Origin: Mesostigma viride
Lineage: Eukaryota; Streptophyta; Mesostigmatophyceae; Mesostigmatales; Mesostigmataceae
Assembly (NCBI GenBank): GCA_009746045.1
Contig: RPFO01000034.1
Coordinates: 4,150,078-4,214,077, forward strand
Direction of reading: 5' to 3'
Length of the DNA: 64,000 nt
Below are positions 21,386 through 35,600 of this stretch, piece after piece; the first letter of the stretch is position 1, and each line of letters opens with the position of its first letter. The translations under genes and the position numbers were made by a program. The notes beneath the pieces are model-generated. The model saw only the letters and a program-made list of their open reading frames with translations. It was not told the DNA's origin and did not search any database.

Positions 21386-23649
21386 AAAAAACTATTTTCC
21401 GGAGAGTGCTGCCAGTAATTCCGAAATTGTGCTAGATGCACTACATGAGCTCCTGGTGTGTAGGAGTCCTACAAACGAACCTCACTAACACACATATAGA
21501 AACATACCGTCAGATATAGATAGAGACATGCATTCAGGAGCGGATTCTCGTCGCTGATTTTGTGTTATTTGACTTATTTCTGTACTGGTGCCTTTGATGA
21601 CAACATCTACATCCAGTACATGGCACTTTTGCTGCGTCTCTCTCAGACGAGCAAAGGGGATAGAATACCACTTCGATACCACAAGAGCCGATGGCAATGG
21701 TGGGTCCATGCCCCCCCCCCCCAACCACCACCACCACACACTAACTATATGAAGCGTCAGACATGCAAAACGTGCATGCCCATCTTGATTCAGTGGATGA
21801 TATCGATAAGCATGAGAGCTGCATCATGCCAAACTTATAAAACGGATTATGAACAACGCAGAAGCCTATATAGCACCCTAAGGATAACAGCACGATGAGG
21901 AAAAGCACAATGAGTCTCGGTGCTAGCAGCAGTGACAATGACAAAAGCAGTGGCCGCTGCAAGCAGCAGAATGGTGGGGCATGAGCGCATCCTGGTTCCT
22001 TGAGTGCGGCACCTACCGGTGCCCCCATAGCGATGCTGTCCTTAGCAGTGTGATAGAGGACTCTGCAGCGAGCTCGAGATGAAATGCGACGTGTCTGGGC
22101 CGACGCAGGCCGTGTAATGGACGGCAGGCCGTGTAATGGACGTCCTTGATGACCTCCGCTGTGACGTTGTCGAGGAGACCTGCACAAGGACGACCTTGTT
22201 TCCAATGAGTAACGCCGGTATACTGAGGGCGGATTTGCTGAGAGGGAAAGAGGAAATCGGGTCCCTAACCAAGGCCTGGAGAAGGTGGACAACAACATTC
22301 GGGCGAGCGCTCTGCACAAAGGATCCGTGCGACAAAGGTGAGGGACGAATCATGAACGTGGGTACATGTCCATCAGACTGCAAGTGGTAACGAAAACAAG
22401 CTTGCAAGGCGTGACGAGGTAGTGTTGCCAGACAATTAAGTACGATCGTGCAACCATGACCGATGCTTGCAGCTCATTGGATGCTAACATCTCATCAAGA
22501 CGGCAAAATGTGTTACATGGGGAACAGGATCACGCTCCCAGCCCTGTAGATTAATGGCGAATTGGTCTATGCATTTCACGGTGAGTGCCATCAACTGCCC
22601 ATCCCGGGCATTTACCATATAATCACCGTTGCAATTATCAAGTCCCGGCTACGCTAAAATAAATCCCAAAGAGGATAATTAAGAATTCCATGCATACCTT
22701 GATAACTGGCGGTGAGATCTTCACTAGCACAGTCTCCGCATCGGCATGTGGTAAGGCCGATGTGCCGCTTGGTGAATTACGTAACCCTAGCAACGCAGGC
22801 AAATCTGGTGGATGCACAATCGTTTCCAGCGACACCCGCTACAACGCACCGTTTTGCAGCTCGTAAAAAGATCGATCACTATTTTTTGGCGTCACCTCCC
22901 GCGTCTTGCGCATTGCGATGGGAGTCCACCAGATCAGGAACCGTGCAGCAGCGTAGCTCGTGAGACTACCGGTTGCAGCTCACTACCACGCGTAAAGATA
23001 ATGGCCGGAATTACTGGATAGTAAGAACAGCACTTTGGGATCCGTACCGAATCTCTGCTTCACACTTGTCAGCAGTTCAACAACAAGCGCGACAGCATTA
23101 ACAGGGATGAGTGCCACATTGGCAGCCTCCGACGGGGCTGTTTTCCTTGTTGTAAACGTGGATGTTCTATCGGCGCAGGCCATTGACGAATCTCAAATCT
23201 GCCCCTCTCATCCATGCATAAAGACTTGCAAAGTTGACTGTCTTCACGGGGATTGCCTTGTATCTCGGTTCTTCATAAAGTCACAAATTTTTGTTTGTAA
23301 CATCGTGCTTATTCTCAAGGCGTTGGCGAGATGGAGCCAGACCTGCTTAGTTGGCTGTCTGGGCTCCTCGCCGGCACTTTCTATGGGGCGTTGTTGTTCA
23401 CGACGGCCATTTGGTGTTTTCTCTTCCGTGAGAACACTGGGTTGTGGTTTCGCGAGGCAGTCCTCGGTGAGATGCTGTTTAGATTGGCGTGTGAATCAAG
23501 TGGTTGTAGCTAGGCGAAGCAGCTATGAATTCATGCAAAGCAGTCAGTGTATTAGCGATGTTTGATCCCAGAGCAATTTGCCGCCTGTTCCATTCTTGAG
23601 ACATGAGCACGACGACTGGGCTGCCTTAGGGAGGCTGACGCCCCCTCGC

Positions 23650-26600
23650 ATGCTGCTTCTCAATTTCCGGTTTGCCTGGCCAAACGCAGGTTTTATCATC
23701 CTGACATCCACGTTCGAGACTTACCTTGATTTACGGCAATTCAACAAAATCGCGTCGAAGTTTCTCCCGAAGGCCCTGGAGGGAGTGGTGACAGAGGAGA
23801 AATTCAAGAGCGCTCGAGAGTATAACCTCGACAAATGGTTCGTACATTCCCAGCGTGCTTGTTCAGGAACAACGCGACAGCAAGCCTGTCAGAGGCATGT
23901 CATCTCATTGTGGCATCCAACCGCGATTACCAGGGATTAGATGACGTAGTGATGCGCCGTGCTTTGCAGCCGTTGTAATAAACGCAGATTGGACCACCGA
24001 GTGCACAGAGGACACCAGTAGCCTTTTTGGCAGAGCAGGCATGCCTCCTGCACAAGCATGCCGGGACGTGTCTCTTTATTAGTCTGATGTTTGGTCCGTC
24101 CTGGAGTACCACTTCCCTCACCTTTAATGCACCTTTGAGGACGCCAATAAAAACCCTGGAGTGGTTTGCACGGTGGTTGTGCCGTAGAGTCATCTGATGA
24201 TGCAAGGTGGTTGGGCAAGGCACCTCTGTTCTGACTGGGAGGGTCCATCGCCCCGGCCCACCCAACAGGAACACAAGACATGTCCATTCAAATCGCCCTT
24301 GCAGATGGCAGGCCAAGCCTTTCTGAGCATGTCCTTCATTTACCCCTTGGCCCTATTCATGCCTGCATGCTTCTTGCGGAGCATTTGCCCGTATGCACGC
24401 ACCCTTGGCTACATTATCATAACCGTTCTCGAGGCCCGGCTGCAATGTCTCCTAGGCTCCTGTCCTTGTCAGCCTTCCAGTGGCACCGGGCTGTGAACAT
24501 TGCAGCGCCATTGCATGGAAGCGAAACCAGATGCGTCCTGTGGGGACCCCGTGATTCTTTTTCTTGTGATGTTGTCCTGTGGGGACCCCGCGGTTCTTGT
24601 GGTGGCGGCACCATCCTGTGGGGACCCCGCGGTTCTTGTGGTGGCGGCACCATCCTGTGGGGGGTTCTTGTGGTGGCGGCACCATCCTGTGGGGACCCCG
24701 CGGTTCTTGTGGTGGCGGCACCATCCTGTGGGGACCCCGCGGTTCTTGTGGTGGCGGCACCATCCTGTGGGGGGTTCTTGTGGTGGCGGCACCATCCTGT
24801 GGGGACCCCGCGGTTCTTGTGGTGGCGGCACCATCCTGTGGGGACCCCGCGGTTCTTGTGGTGGCGGCACCATCCTGTGGGGGGTTCTTGTGGTGGCGGC
24901 ACCATCCTGTGGGGGGTTCTTGTGGTGGCGGCACCATCCTGTGGGGACCCCGCGGTTCTTGTGGTGGCGGCACCATCCTGTGGGGGGTTCTTGTGGTGGC
25001 GGCACCATCCTGTGGGGACCCCGCGGTTCTTGTGGTGGCGGCACCATCCTGTGGGGACCCCGCGGTTCTTGTGGTGGCGGCACCATCCTGTGGGGGGTTC
25101 TTGTGGTGGCGGCACCATCCTGTGGGGACCCCGCGGTTCTTGTGGTGGCGGCACCATCCTGTGGGGACCCCGCGGTTCTTGTGGTGGCGGCACCATCCTG
25201 TGGGGACCCCGCGGTTCTTGTGGTGGCGGCACCATCCTGTGGGGACCCCGCGGTTCTTGTGGTGGCGGCACCATCCTGTGGGGGGTTCTTGTGGTGGCGG
25301 CACCATCCTGTGGGGACCCCGCGGTTCTTGTGGTGGCGGCACCATCCTGTGGGGACCCCGCGGTTCTTGTGGTGGCGGCACCATCCTGTGGGGACCCCGC
25401 GGTTCTTGTGGTGGCGGCACCATCCTGTGGGCGGTTCTTGTGGTGGCGGCACCATCCTGTGGGGGGTTCTTGTGGTGGCGGCACCATCCTGTGGGGACCC
25501 CGCGGTTCTTGTGGTGGCGGCACCATCCTGTGGGGGGTTCTTGTGGTGGCGGCACCATCCTGTGGGGGTTCTTGTGGTGGCGGCACCATCCTGTGGGGAC
25601 CCCGCGGTTCTTGTGGTGGCGGCACCATCCTGTGGGGGGTTCTTGTGGTGGCGGCACCATCCTGTGGGGACCCCGCGGTTCTTGTGGTGGCGGCACCATC
25701 CTGTGGGGACCCCGCGGTTCTTGTGGTGGCGGCACCATCCTGTGGGGACCCCGCGGTTCTTGTGGTGGCGGCACCATCCTGTGGGGACCCCGCGGTTCTT
25801 GTGGTGGCGGCACCATCCTGTGGGGACCCCGCGGTTCTTGTGGTGGCGGCACCATCCTGTGGGGACCCCGCGGTTCTTGTGGTGGCGGCACCATCCTGTG
25901 GGGGGTTCTTGTGGTGGCGGCACCATCCTGTGGGGACCCCGCGGTTCTTGTGGTGGCGGCACCATCCTGTGGGGACCCCGCGGTTCTTGTGGTGGCGGCA
26001 CCATCCTGTGGGGGGTTCTTGTGGTGGCGGCACCATCCTGTGGGGACCCCGCGGTTCTTGTGGTGGCGGCACCATCCTGTGGGGGGTTCTTGTGGTGGCG
26101 GCACCATCCTGTGGGGACCCCGCGGTTCTTGTGGTGGCGGCACCATCCTGTGGGGACCCCGCGGTTCTTGTGGTGGCGGCACCATCCTGTGGGGGGTTCT
26201 TGTGGTGGCGGCACCATCCTGTGGGGGGTTCTTGTGGTGGCGGCACCATCCTGTGGGGACCCCGCGGTTCTTGTGGTGGCGGCACCATCCTGTGGGGACC
26301 CCGCGGTTCTTGTGGTGGCGGCACCATCCTGTGGGGACCCCGCGGTTCTTGTGGTGGCGGCACCATCCTGTGGGGACCCCGCGGTTCTTGTGGTGGCGGC
26401 ACCATCCTGTGGGGACCCCGCGGTTCTTGTGGTGGCGGCACCATCCTGTGGGGGGTTCTTGTGGTGGCGGCGCCATCCTGTGGGGACCCCGCGGTTCTTG
26501 TGGTGGCGGCACCATCCTGTGGGCGGTTCTTGTGGTGGCGGCACCATCCTGTGGGGACCCCGCGGTTCTTGTGGTGGCGGCACCATCCTGTGGGGGGTTC

Positions 26601-29600
26601 TTGTGGTGGCGGCACCATCCTGTGGGGACCCCGCGGTTCTTGTGGTGGCGGCACCATCCTGTGGGGACCCCGCGGTTCTTGTGGTGGCGGCACCATCCTG
26701 TGGGGACCCCGCGGTTCTTGTGGTGGCGGCACCATCCTGTGGGGGGTTCTTGTGGTGGCGGCACCATCCTGTGGGGACCCCGCGGTTCTTGTGGTGGCGG
26801 CACCATCCTGTGGGGACCCCGCGGTTCTTGTGGTGGCGGCACCATCCTGTGGGGGGTTCTTGTGGTGGCGGCACCATCCTGTGGGGACCCCGCGGTTCTT
26901 GTGGTGGCGGCACCATCCTGTGGGGACCCCGCGGTTCTTGTGGTGGCGGCACCATCCTGTGGGGGGTTCTTGTGGTGGCGGCACCATCCTGTGGGGACCC
27001 CGCGGTTCTTGTGGTGGCGGCACCATCCTGTGGGGACCCCGCGGTTCTTGTGGTGGCGGCACCATCCTGTGGGGGGTTCTTGTGGTGGCGGCACCATCCT
27101 GTGGGGACCCCGCGGTTCTTGTGGTGGCGGCACCATCCTGTGGGGGGTTCTTGTGGTGGCGGCACCATCCTGTGGGGACCCCGCGGTTCTTGTGGTGGCG
27201 GCACCATCCTGTGGGGACCCCGCGGTTCTTGTGGTGGCGGCACCATCCTGTGGGGACCCCGCGGTTCTTGTGGTGGCGGCACCATCCTGTGGGGACCCCG
27301 CGGTTCTTGTGGTGGCGGCACCATCCTGTGGGGACCCCGCGGTTCTTGTGGTGGCGGCACCATCCTGTGGGGGGTTCTTGTGGTGGCGGCACCATCCTGT
27401 GGGGACCCCGCGGTTCTTGTGGTGGCGGCACCATCCTGTGGGGACCCCGCGGTTCTTGTGGTGGCGGCACCATCCTGTGGGGACCCCGCGGTTCTTGTGG
27501 TGGCGGCACCATCCTGTGGGGACCCCGCGGTTCTTGTGGTGGCGGCACCATCCTGTGGGGGGTTCTTGTGGTGGCGGCACCATCCTGTGGGGGGTTCTTG
27601 TGGTGGCGGCACCATCCTGTGGGGGGTTCTTGTGGTGGCGGCACCATCCTGTGGGGACCCCGCGGTTCTTGTGGTGGCGGCACCATCCTGTGGGGACCCC
27701 GCGGTTCTTGTGGTGGCGGCACCATCCTGTGGGGACCCCGCGGTTCTTGTGGTGGCGGCACCATCCTGTGGGGACCCCGCGGTTCTTGTGGTGGCGGCAC
27801 CATCCTGTGGGGACCCCGCGGTTCTTGTGGTGGCGGCACCATCCTGTGGGGACCCCGCGGTTCTTGTGGTGGCGGCACCATCCTGTGGGGGGTTCTTGTG
27901 GTGGCGGCACCATCCTGTGGGGACCCCGCGGTTCTTGTGGTGGCGGCACCATCCTGTGGGGACCCCGCGGTTCTTGTGGTGGCGGCACCATCCTGTGGGG
28001 ACCCCGCGGTTCTTGTGGTGGCGGCACCATCCTGTGGGGCGGTTCTTGTGGTGGCGGCACCATCCTGTGGGGACCCCGCGGTTCTTGTGGTGGCGGCACC
28101 ATCCTGTGGGGACCCCGCGGTTCTTGTGGTGGCGGCACCATCCTGTGGGGACCCCGCGGTTCTTGTGGTGGCGGCACCATCCTGTGGGGACCCCGCGGTT
28201 CTTGTGGTGGCGGCACCATCCTGTGGGGACCCCGCGGTTCTTGTGGTGGCGGCACCATCCTGTGGGGACCCCGCGGTTCTTGTGGTGGCGGCACCATCCT
28301 GTGGGGACCCCGCGGTTCTTGTGGTGGCGGCACCATCCTGTGGGGGGTTCTTGTGGTGGCGGCACCATCCTGTGGGGACCCCGCGGTTCTTGTGGTGGCG
28401 GCACCATCCTGTGGGGGGGTTCTTGTGGTGGCGGCACCATCCTGTGGGGACCCCGCGGTTCTTGTGGTGGCGGCACCATCCTGTGGGGGCGGTTCTTGTG
28501 GTGGCGGCACCATCCTGTGGGGACCCCGCGGTTCTTGTGGTGGCGGCACCATCCTGTGGGGACCCCGCGGTTCTTGTGGTGGCGGCACCATCCTGTGGGG
28601 ACCCCGCGGTTCTTGTGGTGGCGGCACCATCCTGTGGGGACCCCGCGGTTCTTGTGGTGGCGGCACCATCCTGTGGGGGGGTTCTTGTGGTGGCGGCACC
28701 ATCCTGTGGGGACCCCGCGGTTCTTGTGGTGGCGGCACCATCCTGTGGGGACCCCGCGGTTCTTGTGGTGGCGGCACCATCCTGTGGGGGCGGTTCTTGT
28801 GGTGGCGGCACCATCCTGTGGGGACCCCGCGGTTCTTGTGGTGGCGGCACCATCCTGTGGGGACCCCGCGGTTCTTGTGGTGGCGGCACCATCCTGTGGG
28901 GGGGTTCTTGTGGTGGCGGCACCATCCTGTGGGGACCCCGCGGTTCTTGTGGTGGCGGCACCATCCTGTGGGGGGTTCTTGTGGTGGCGGCACCATCCTG
29001 TGGGGACCCCGCGGTTCTTGTGGTGGCGGCACCATCCTGTGGGGGGTTCTTGTGGTGGCGGCACCATCCTGTGGGGACCCCGCGGTTCTTGTGGTGGCGG
29101 CACCATCCTGTGGGGACCCCGCGGTTCTTGTGGTGGCGGCACCATCCTGTGGGGACCCCGCGGTTCTTGTGGTGGCGGCACCATCCTGTGGGGCGGTTCT
29201 TGTGGTGGCGGCACCATCCTGTGGGGACCCCGCGGTTCTTGTGGTGGCGGCACCATCCTGTGGGGACCCCGCGGTTCTTGTGGTGGCGGCACCATCCTGT
29301 GGGGGGTTCTTGTGGTGGCGGCACCATCCTGTGGGGACCCCGCGGTTCTTGTGGTGGCGGCACCATCCTGTGGGGACCCCGCGGTTCTTGTGGTGGCGGC
29401 ACCATCCTGTGGGGGGTTCTTGTGGTGGCGGCACCATCCTGTGGGGACCCCGCGGTTCTTGTGGTGGCGGCACCATCCTGTGGGGACCCCGCGGTTCTTG
29501 TGGTGGCGGCACCATCCTGTGGGGGGTTCTTGTGGTGGCGGCACCATCCTGTGGGGACCCCGCGGTTCTTGTGGTGGCGGCACCATCCTGTGGGGGGTTC

Positions 29601-32600
29601 TTGTGGTGGCGGCACCATCCTGTGGGGACCCCGCGGTTCTTGTGGTGGCGGCACCATCCTGTGGGGACCCCGCGGTTCTTGTGGTGGCGGCACCATCCTG
29701 TGGGGACCCGCGGTTCTTGTGGTGGCGGCACCATCCTGTGGGGACCCCGCGGTTCTTGTGGTGGCGGCACCATCCTGTGGGGACCCCGCGGTTCTTGTGG
29801 TGGCGGCACCATCCTGTGGGGGGTTCTTGTGGTGGCGGCACCATCCTGTGGGGACCCCGCGGTTCTTGTGGTGGCGGCACCATCCTGTGGGGACCCCGCG
29901 GTTCTTGTGGTGGCGGCACCATCCTGTGGGGACCCCGCGGTTCTTGTGGTGGCGGCACCATCCTGTGGGGACCCCGCGGTTCTTGTGGTGGCGGCACCAT
30001 CCTGTGGGGGGTTCTTGTGGTGGCGGCACCATCCTGTGGGGGCGGTTCTTGTGGTGGCGGCACCATCCTGTGGGGCGGTTCTTGTGGTGGCGGCACCATC
30101 CTGTGGGGACCCCGCGGTTCTTGTGGTGGCGGCACCATCCTGTGGGGACCCCGCGGTTCTTGTGGTGGCGGCACCATCCTGTGGGGACCCCGCGGTTCTT
30201 GTGGTGGCGGCACCATCCTGTGGGGCGGTTCTTGTGGTGGCGGCACCATCCTGTGGGGACCCCGCGGTTCTTGTGGTGGCGGCACCATCCTGTGGGGACC
30301 CCGCGGTTCTTGTGGTGGCGGCACCATCCTGTGGGGGGTTCTTGTGGTGGCGGCACCATCCTGTGGGGACCCCGCGGTTCTTGTGGTGGCGGCACCATCC
30401 TGTGGGGACCCCGCGGTTCTTGTGGTGGCGGCACCATCCTGTGGGGACCCCGCGGTTCTTGTGGTGGCGGCACCATCCTGTGGGGACCCCGCGGTTCTTG
30501 TGGTGGCGGCACCATCCTGTGGGGGGTTCTTGTGGTGGCGGCACCATCCTGTGGGGACCCCGCGGTTCTTGTGGTGGCGGCACCATCCTGTGGGGACCCG
30601 CGGTTCTTGTGGTGGCGGCACCATCCTGTGGGGACCCCGCGGTTCTTGTGGTGGCGGCACCATCCTGTGGGGACCCCGCGGTTCTTGTGGTGGCGGCACC
30701 ATCCTGTGGGGACCCCGCGGTTCTTGTGGTGGCGGCACCATCCTGTGGGGACCCCGCGGTTCTTGTGGTGGCGGCACCATCCTGTGGGGGGGTTCTTGTG
30801 GTGGCGGCACCATCCTGTGGGGACCCCGCGGTTCTTGTGGTGGCGGCACCATCCTGTGGGGACCCCGCGGTTCTTGTGGTGGCGGCACCATCCTGTGGGG
30901 ACCCCGCGGTTCTTGTGGTGGCGGCACCATCCTGTGGGGACCCCGCGGTTCTTGTGGTGGCGGCACCATCCTGTGGGGACCCCGCGGTTCTTGTGGTGGC
31001 GGCACCATCCTGTGGGGACCCCGCGGTTCTTGTGGTGGCGGCACCATCCTGTGGGGACCCCGCGGTTCTTGTGGTGGCGGCACCATCCTGTGGGGGGTTC
31101 TTGTGGTGGCGGCACCATCCTGTGGGGACCCCGCGGTTCTTGTGGTGGCGGCACCATCCTGTGGGGGGTTCTTGTGGTGGCGGCACCATCCTGTGGGGAC
31201 CCCGCGGTTCTTGTGGTGGCGGCACCATCCTGTGGGGACCCCGCGGTTCTTGTGGTGGCGGCACCATCCTGTGGGGACCCCGCGGTTCTTGTGGTGGCGG
31301 CACCATCCTGTGGGGACCCCGCGGTTCTTGTGGTGGCGGCACCATCCTGTGGGGGGTTCTTGTGGTGGCGGCACCATCCTGTGGGGGCGGTTCTTGTGGT
31401 GGCGGCACCATCCTGTGGGGGGTTCTTGTGGTGGCGGCACCATCCTGTGGGGACCCCGCGGTTCTTGTGGTGGCGGCACCATCCTGTGGGGACCCCGCGG
31501 TTCTTGTGGTGGCGGCACCATCCTGTGGGGACCCCGCGGTTCTTGTGGTGGCGGCACCATCCTGTGGGGACCCCGCGGTTCTTGTGGTGGCGGCACCATC
31601 CTGTGGGGACCCCGCGGTTCTTGTGGTGGCGGCACCATCCTGTGGGGACCCCGCGGTTCTTGTGGTGGCGGCACCATCCTGTGGGGACCCCGCGGTTCTT
31701 GTGGTGGCGGCACCATCCTGTGGGGACCCCGCGGTTCTTGTGGTGGCGGCACCATCCTGTGGGGGGTTCTTGTGGTGGCGGCACCATCCTGTGGGGACCC
31801 CGCGGTTCTTGTGGTGGCGGCACCATCCTGTGGGGACCCCGCGGTTCTTGTGGTGGCGGCACCATCCTGTGGGGACCCCGCGGTTCTTGTGGTGGCGGCA
31901 CCATCCTGTGGGGACCCCGCGGTTCTTGTGGTGGCGGCACCATCCTGTGGGGGGTTCTTGTGGTGGCGGCACCATCCTGTGGGGACCCCGCGGTTCTTGT
32001 GGTGGCGGCACCATCCTGTGGGGACCCCGCGGTTCTTGTGGTGGCGGCACCATCCTGTGGGGACCCCGCGGTTCTTGTGGTGGCGGCACCATCCTGTGGG
32101 GACCCCGCGGTTCTTGTGGTGGCGGCACCATCCTGTGGGGACCCCGCGGTTCTTGTGGTGGCGGCACCATCCTGTGGGGGGTTCTTGTGGTGGCGGCACC
32201 ATCCTGTGGGGACCCCGCGGTTCTTGTGGTGGCGGCACCATCCTGTGGGGACCCCGCGGTTCTTGTGGTGGCGGCACCATCCTGTGGGGACCCCGCGGTT
32301 CTTGTGGTGGCGGCACCATCCTGTGGGGGGTTCTTGTGGTGGCGGCACCATCCTGTGGGGACCCCGCGGTTCTTGTGGTGGCGGCACCATCCTGTGGGGA
32401 CCCCGCGGTTCTTGTGGTGGCGGCACCATCCTGTGGGGACCCCGCGGTTCTTGTGGTGGCGGCACCATCCTGTGGGGGGTTCTTGTGGTGGCGGCACCAT
32501 CCTGTGGGGGGTTCTTGTGGTGGCGGCACCATCCTGTGGGGGGTTCTTGTGGTGGCGGCACCATCCTGTGGGGACCCCGCGGTTCTTGTGGTGGCGGCAC

Positions 32601-35600
32601 CATCCTGTGGGGACCCCGCGGTTCTTGTGGTGGCGGCACCATCCTGTGGGGACCCCGCGGTTCTTGTGGTGGCGGCACCATCCTGTGGGGACCCCGCGGT
32701 TCTTGTGGTGGCGGCACCATCCTGTGGGGGGTTCTTGTGGTGGCGGCACCATCCTGTGGGGACCCCGCGGTTCTTGTGGTGGCGGCACCATCCTGTGGGG
32801 GGGTTCTTGTGGTGGCGGCACCATCCTGTGGGGACCCCGCGGTTCTTGTGGTGGCGGCACCATCCTGTGGGGACCCCGCGGTTCTTGTGGTGGCGGCACC
32901 ATCCTGTGGGGACCCCGCGGTTCTTGTGGTGGCGGCACCATCCTGTGGGGGGTTCTTGTGGTGGCGGCACCATCCTGTGGGGACCCCGCGGTTCTTGTGG
33001 TGGCGGCACCATCCTGTGGGGACCCCGCGGTTCTTGTGGTGGCGGCACCATCCTGTGGGGACCCCGCGGTTCTTGTGGTGGCGGCACCATCCTGTGGGGA
33101 CCCCGCGGTTCTTGTGGTGGCGGCACCATCCTGTGGGGACCCCGCGGTTCTTGTGGTGGCGGCACCATCCTGTGGGGACCCCGCGGTTCTTGTGGTGGCG
33201 GCACCATCCTGTGGGGACCCCGCGGTTCTTGTGGTGGCGGCACCATCCTGTGGGGGGTTCTTGTGGTGGCGGCACCATCCTGTGGGGACCCCGCGGTTCT
33301 TGTGGTGGCGGCACCATCCTGTGGGGGGTTCTTGTGGTGGCGGCACCATCCTGTGGGGACCCCGCGGTTCTTGTGGTGGCGGCACCATCCTGTGGGGCGG
33401 TTCTTGTGGTGGCGGCACCATCCTGTGGGGGCGGTTCTTGTGGTGGCGGCACCATCCTGTGGGGACCCCGCGGTTCTTGTGGTGGCGGCACCATCCTGTG
33501 GGGACCCCGCGGTTCTTGTGGTGGCGGCACCATCCTGTGGGGGGTTCTTGTGGTGGCGGCACCATCCTGTGGGGACCCCGCGGTTCTTGTGGTGGCGGCA
33601 CCATCCTGTGGGGGGTTCTTGTGGTGGCGGCACCATCCTGTGGGGACCCCGCGGTTCTTGTGGTGGCGGCACCATCCTGTGGGGACCCCGCGGTTCTTGT
33701 GGTGGCGGCACCATCCTGTGGGGGGTTCTTGTGGTGGCGGCACCATCCTGTGGGGACCCCGCGGTTCTTGTGGTGGCGGCGCCATCCTGTGGGGACCCCG
33801 CGGTTCTTGTGGTGGCGGCACCATCCTGTGGGGGGTTCTTGTGGTGGCGGCACCATCCTGTGGGGACCGGCACCATCCTGTGGGGACCCCGCGGTTCTTG
33901 TGGTGGCGGCACCATCCTGTGGGGACCCCGCGGTTCTTGTGGTGGCGGCACCATCCTGTGGGGACCCCGCGGTTCTTGTGGTGGCGGCACCATCCTGTGG
34001 GGACCCCGCGGTTCTTGTGGTGGCGGCACCATCCTGTGGGGACCCCGCGGTTCTTGTGGTGGCGGCACCATCCTGTGGGGGGTTCTTGTGGTGGCGGCAC
34101 CATCCTGTGGGGACCCCGCGGTTCTTGTGGTGGCGGCACCATCCTGTGGGGACCCCGCGGTTCTTGTGGTGGCGGCACCATCCTGTGGGGGGTTCTTGTG
34201 GTGGCGGCACCATCCTGTGGGGACCCCGCGGTTCTTGTGGTGGCGGCACCATCCTGTGGGGACCCCGCGGTTCTTGTGGTGGCGGCACCATCCTGTGGGG
34301 ACCCCGCGGTTCTTGTGGTGGCGGCACCATCCTGTGGGGACCCCGCGGTTCTTGTGGTGGCGGCACCATCCTGTGGGGACCCCGCGGTTCTTGTGGTGGC
34401 GGCACCATCCTGTGGGGGGTTCTTGTGGTGGCGGCACCATCCTGTGGGGACCCCGCGGTTCTTGTGGTGGCGGCACCATCCTGTGGGGGGTTCTTGTGGT
34501 GGCGGCACCATCCTGTGGGGACCCCGCGGTTCTTGTGGTGGCGGCACCATCCTGTGGGGACCCCGCGGTTCTTGTGGTGGCGGCACCATCCTGTGGGGGC
34601 GGTTCTTGTGGTGGCGGCACCATCCTGTGGGGCGGTTCTTGTGGTGGCGGCACCATCCTGTGGGGCGGTTCTTGTGGTGGCGGCACCATCCTGTGGGGGG
34701 TTCTTGTGGTGGCGGCACCATCCTGTGGGGACCCCGCGGTTCTTGTGGTGGCGGCACCATCCTGTGGGGACCCCGCGGTTCTTGTGGTGGCGGCACCATC
34801 CTGTGGGGACCCCGCGGTTCTTGTGGTGGCGGCACCATCCTGTGGGGGGTTCTTGTGGTGGCGGCACCATCCTGTGGGGACCCCGCGGTTCTTGTGGTGG
34901 CGGCACCATCCTGTGGGGCGGTTCTTGTGGTGGCGGCACCATCCTGTGGGGGCGGTTCTTGTGGTGGCGGCACCATCCTGTGGGGGCGGTTCTTGTGGTG
35001 GCGGCACCATCCTGTGGGGACCCCGCGGTTCTTGTGGTGGCGGCACCATCCTGTGGGGACCCCGCGGTTCTTGTGGTGGCGGCACCATCCTGTGGGGACC
35101 CCGCGGTTCTTGTGGTGGCGGCACCATCCTGTGGGGACCCCGCGGTTCTTGTGGTGGCGGCACCATCCTGTGGGGACCCCGCGGTTCTTGTGGTGGCGGC
35201 ACCATCCTGTGGGGACCCCGCGGTTCTTGTGGTGGCGGCACCATCCTGTGGGGGGTTCTTGTGGTGGCGGCACCATCCTGTGGGGACCCCGCGGTTCTTG
35301 TGGTGGCGGCACCATCCTGTGGGGACCCCGCGGTTCTTGTGGTGGCGGCACCATCCTGTGGGGACCCCGCGGTTCTTGTGGTGGCGGCACCATCCTGTGG
35401 GGGGTTCTTGTGGTGGCGGCACCATCCTGTGGGGACCCCGCGGTTCTTGTGGTGGCGGCACCATCCTGTGGGGACCCCGCGGTTCTTGTGGTGGCGGCAC
35501 CATCCTGTGGGGACCCCGCGGTTCTTGTGGTGGCGGCACCATCCTGTGGGGACCCCGCGGTTCTTGTGGTGGCGGCACCATCCTGTGGGGGGTTCTTGTG

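Larger units (their letters stand above)
19968..23649. other. Spacer between divergent genes
   Basis: This region probably holds the missing first exon of the actobindin-like gene and promoters for both neighbours. Seen: GGCAT tandem repeats at 20106-20170; hairpins at 20315-20331 (CCGCCAATTGTGGCGG) and 20328-20362 (GTGGCACCA with TGGTGCCAC); AGTGGTATTAA repeats at 20875-20930; a tRNA-derived element at 21235-21385; a 17-bp tandem duplication around 22108-22144. Short open stretches on the minus strand at 22690-22835 and 22983-23183, and on the plus strand at 23331-23513 (hydrophobic), are not recognisable as known proteins and I do not call them genes. Confidence 0.4.

Noticed and set aside
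22638-23183. Possible minus-strand exons (65 and 66 codons)
   Set aside because: Open and protein-like in places, but no domain is recognised and no chain of splice sites connects them.
23331-23513. Hydrophobic 60-codon frame just upstream of STE24 as an extra first exon
   Set aside because: The frame at 23650 already supplies the family N terminus, and no phase-compatible junction was evident.
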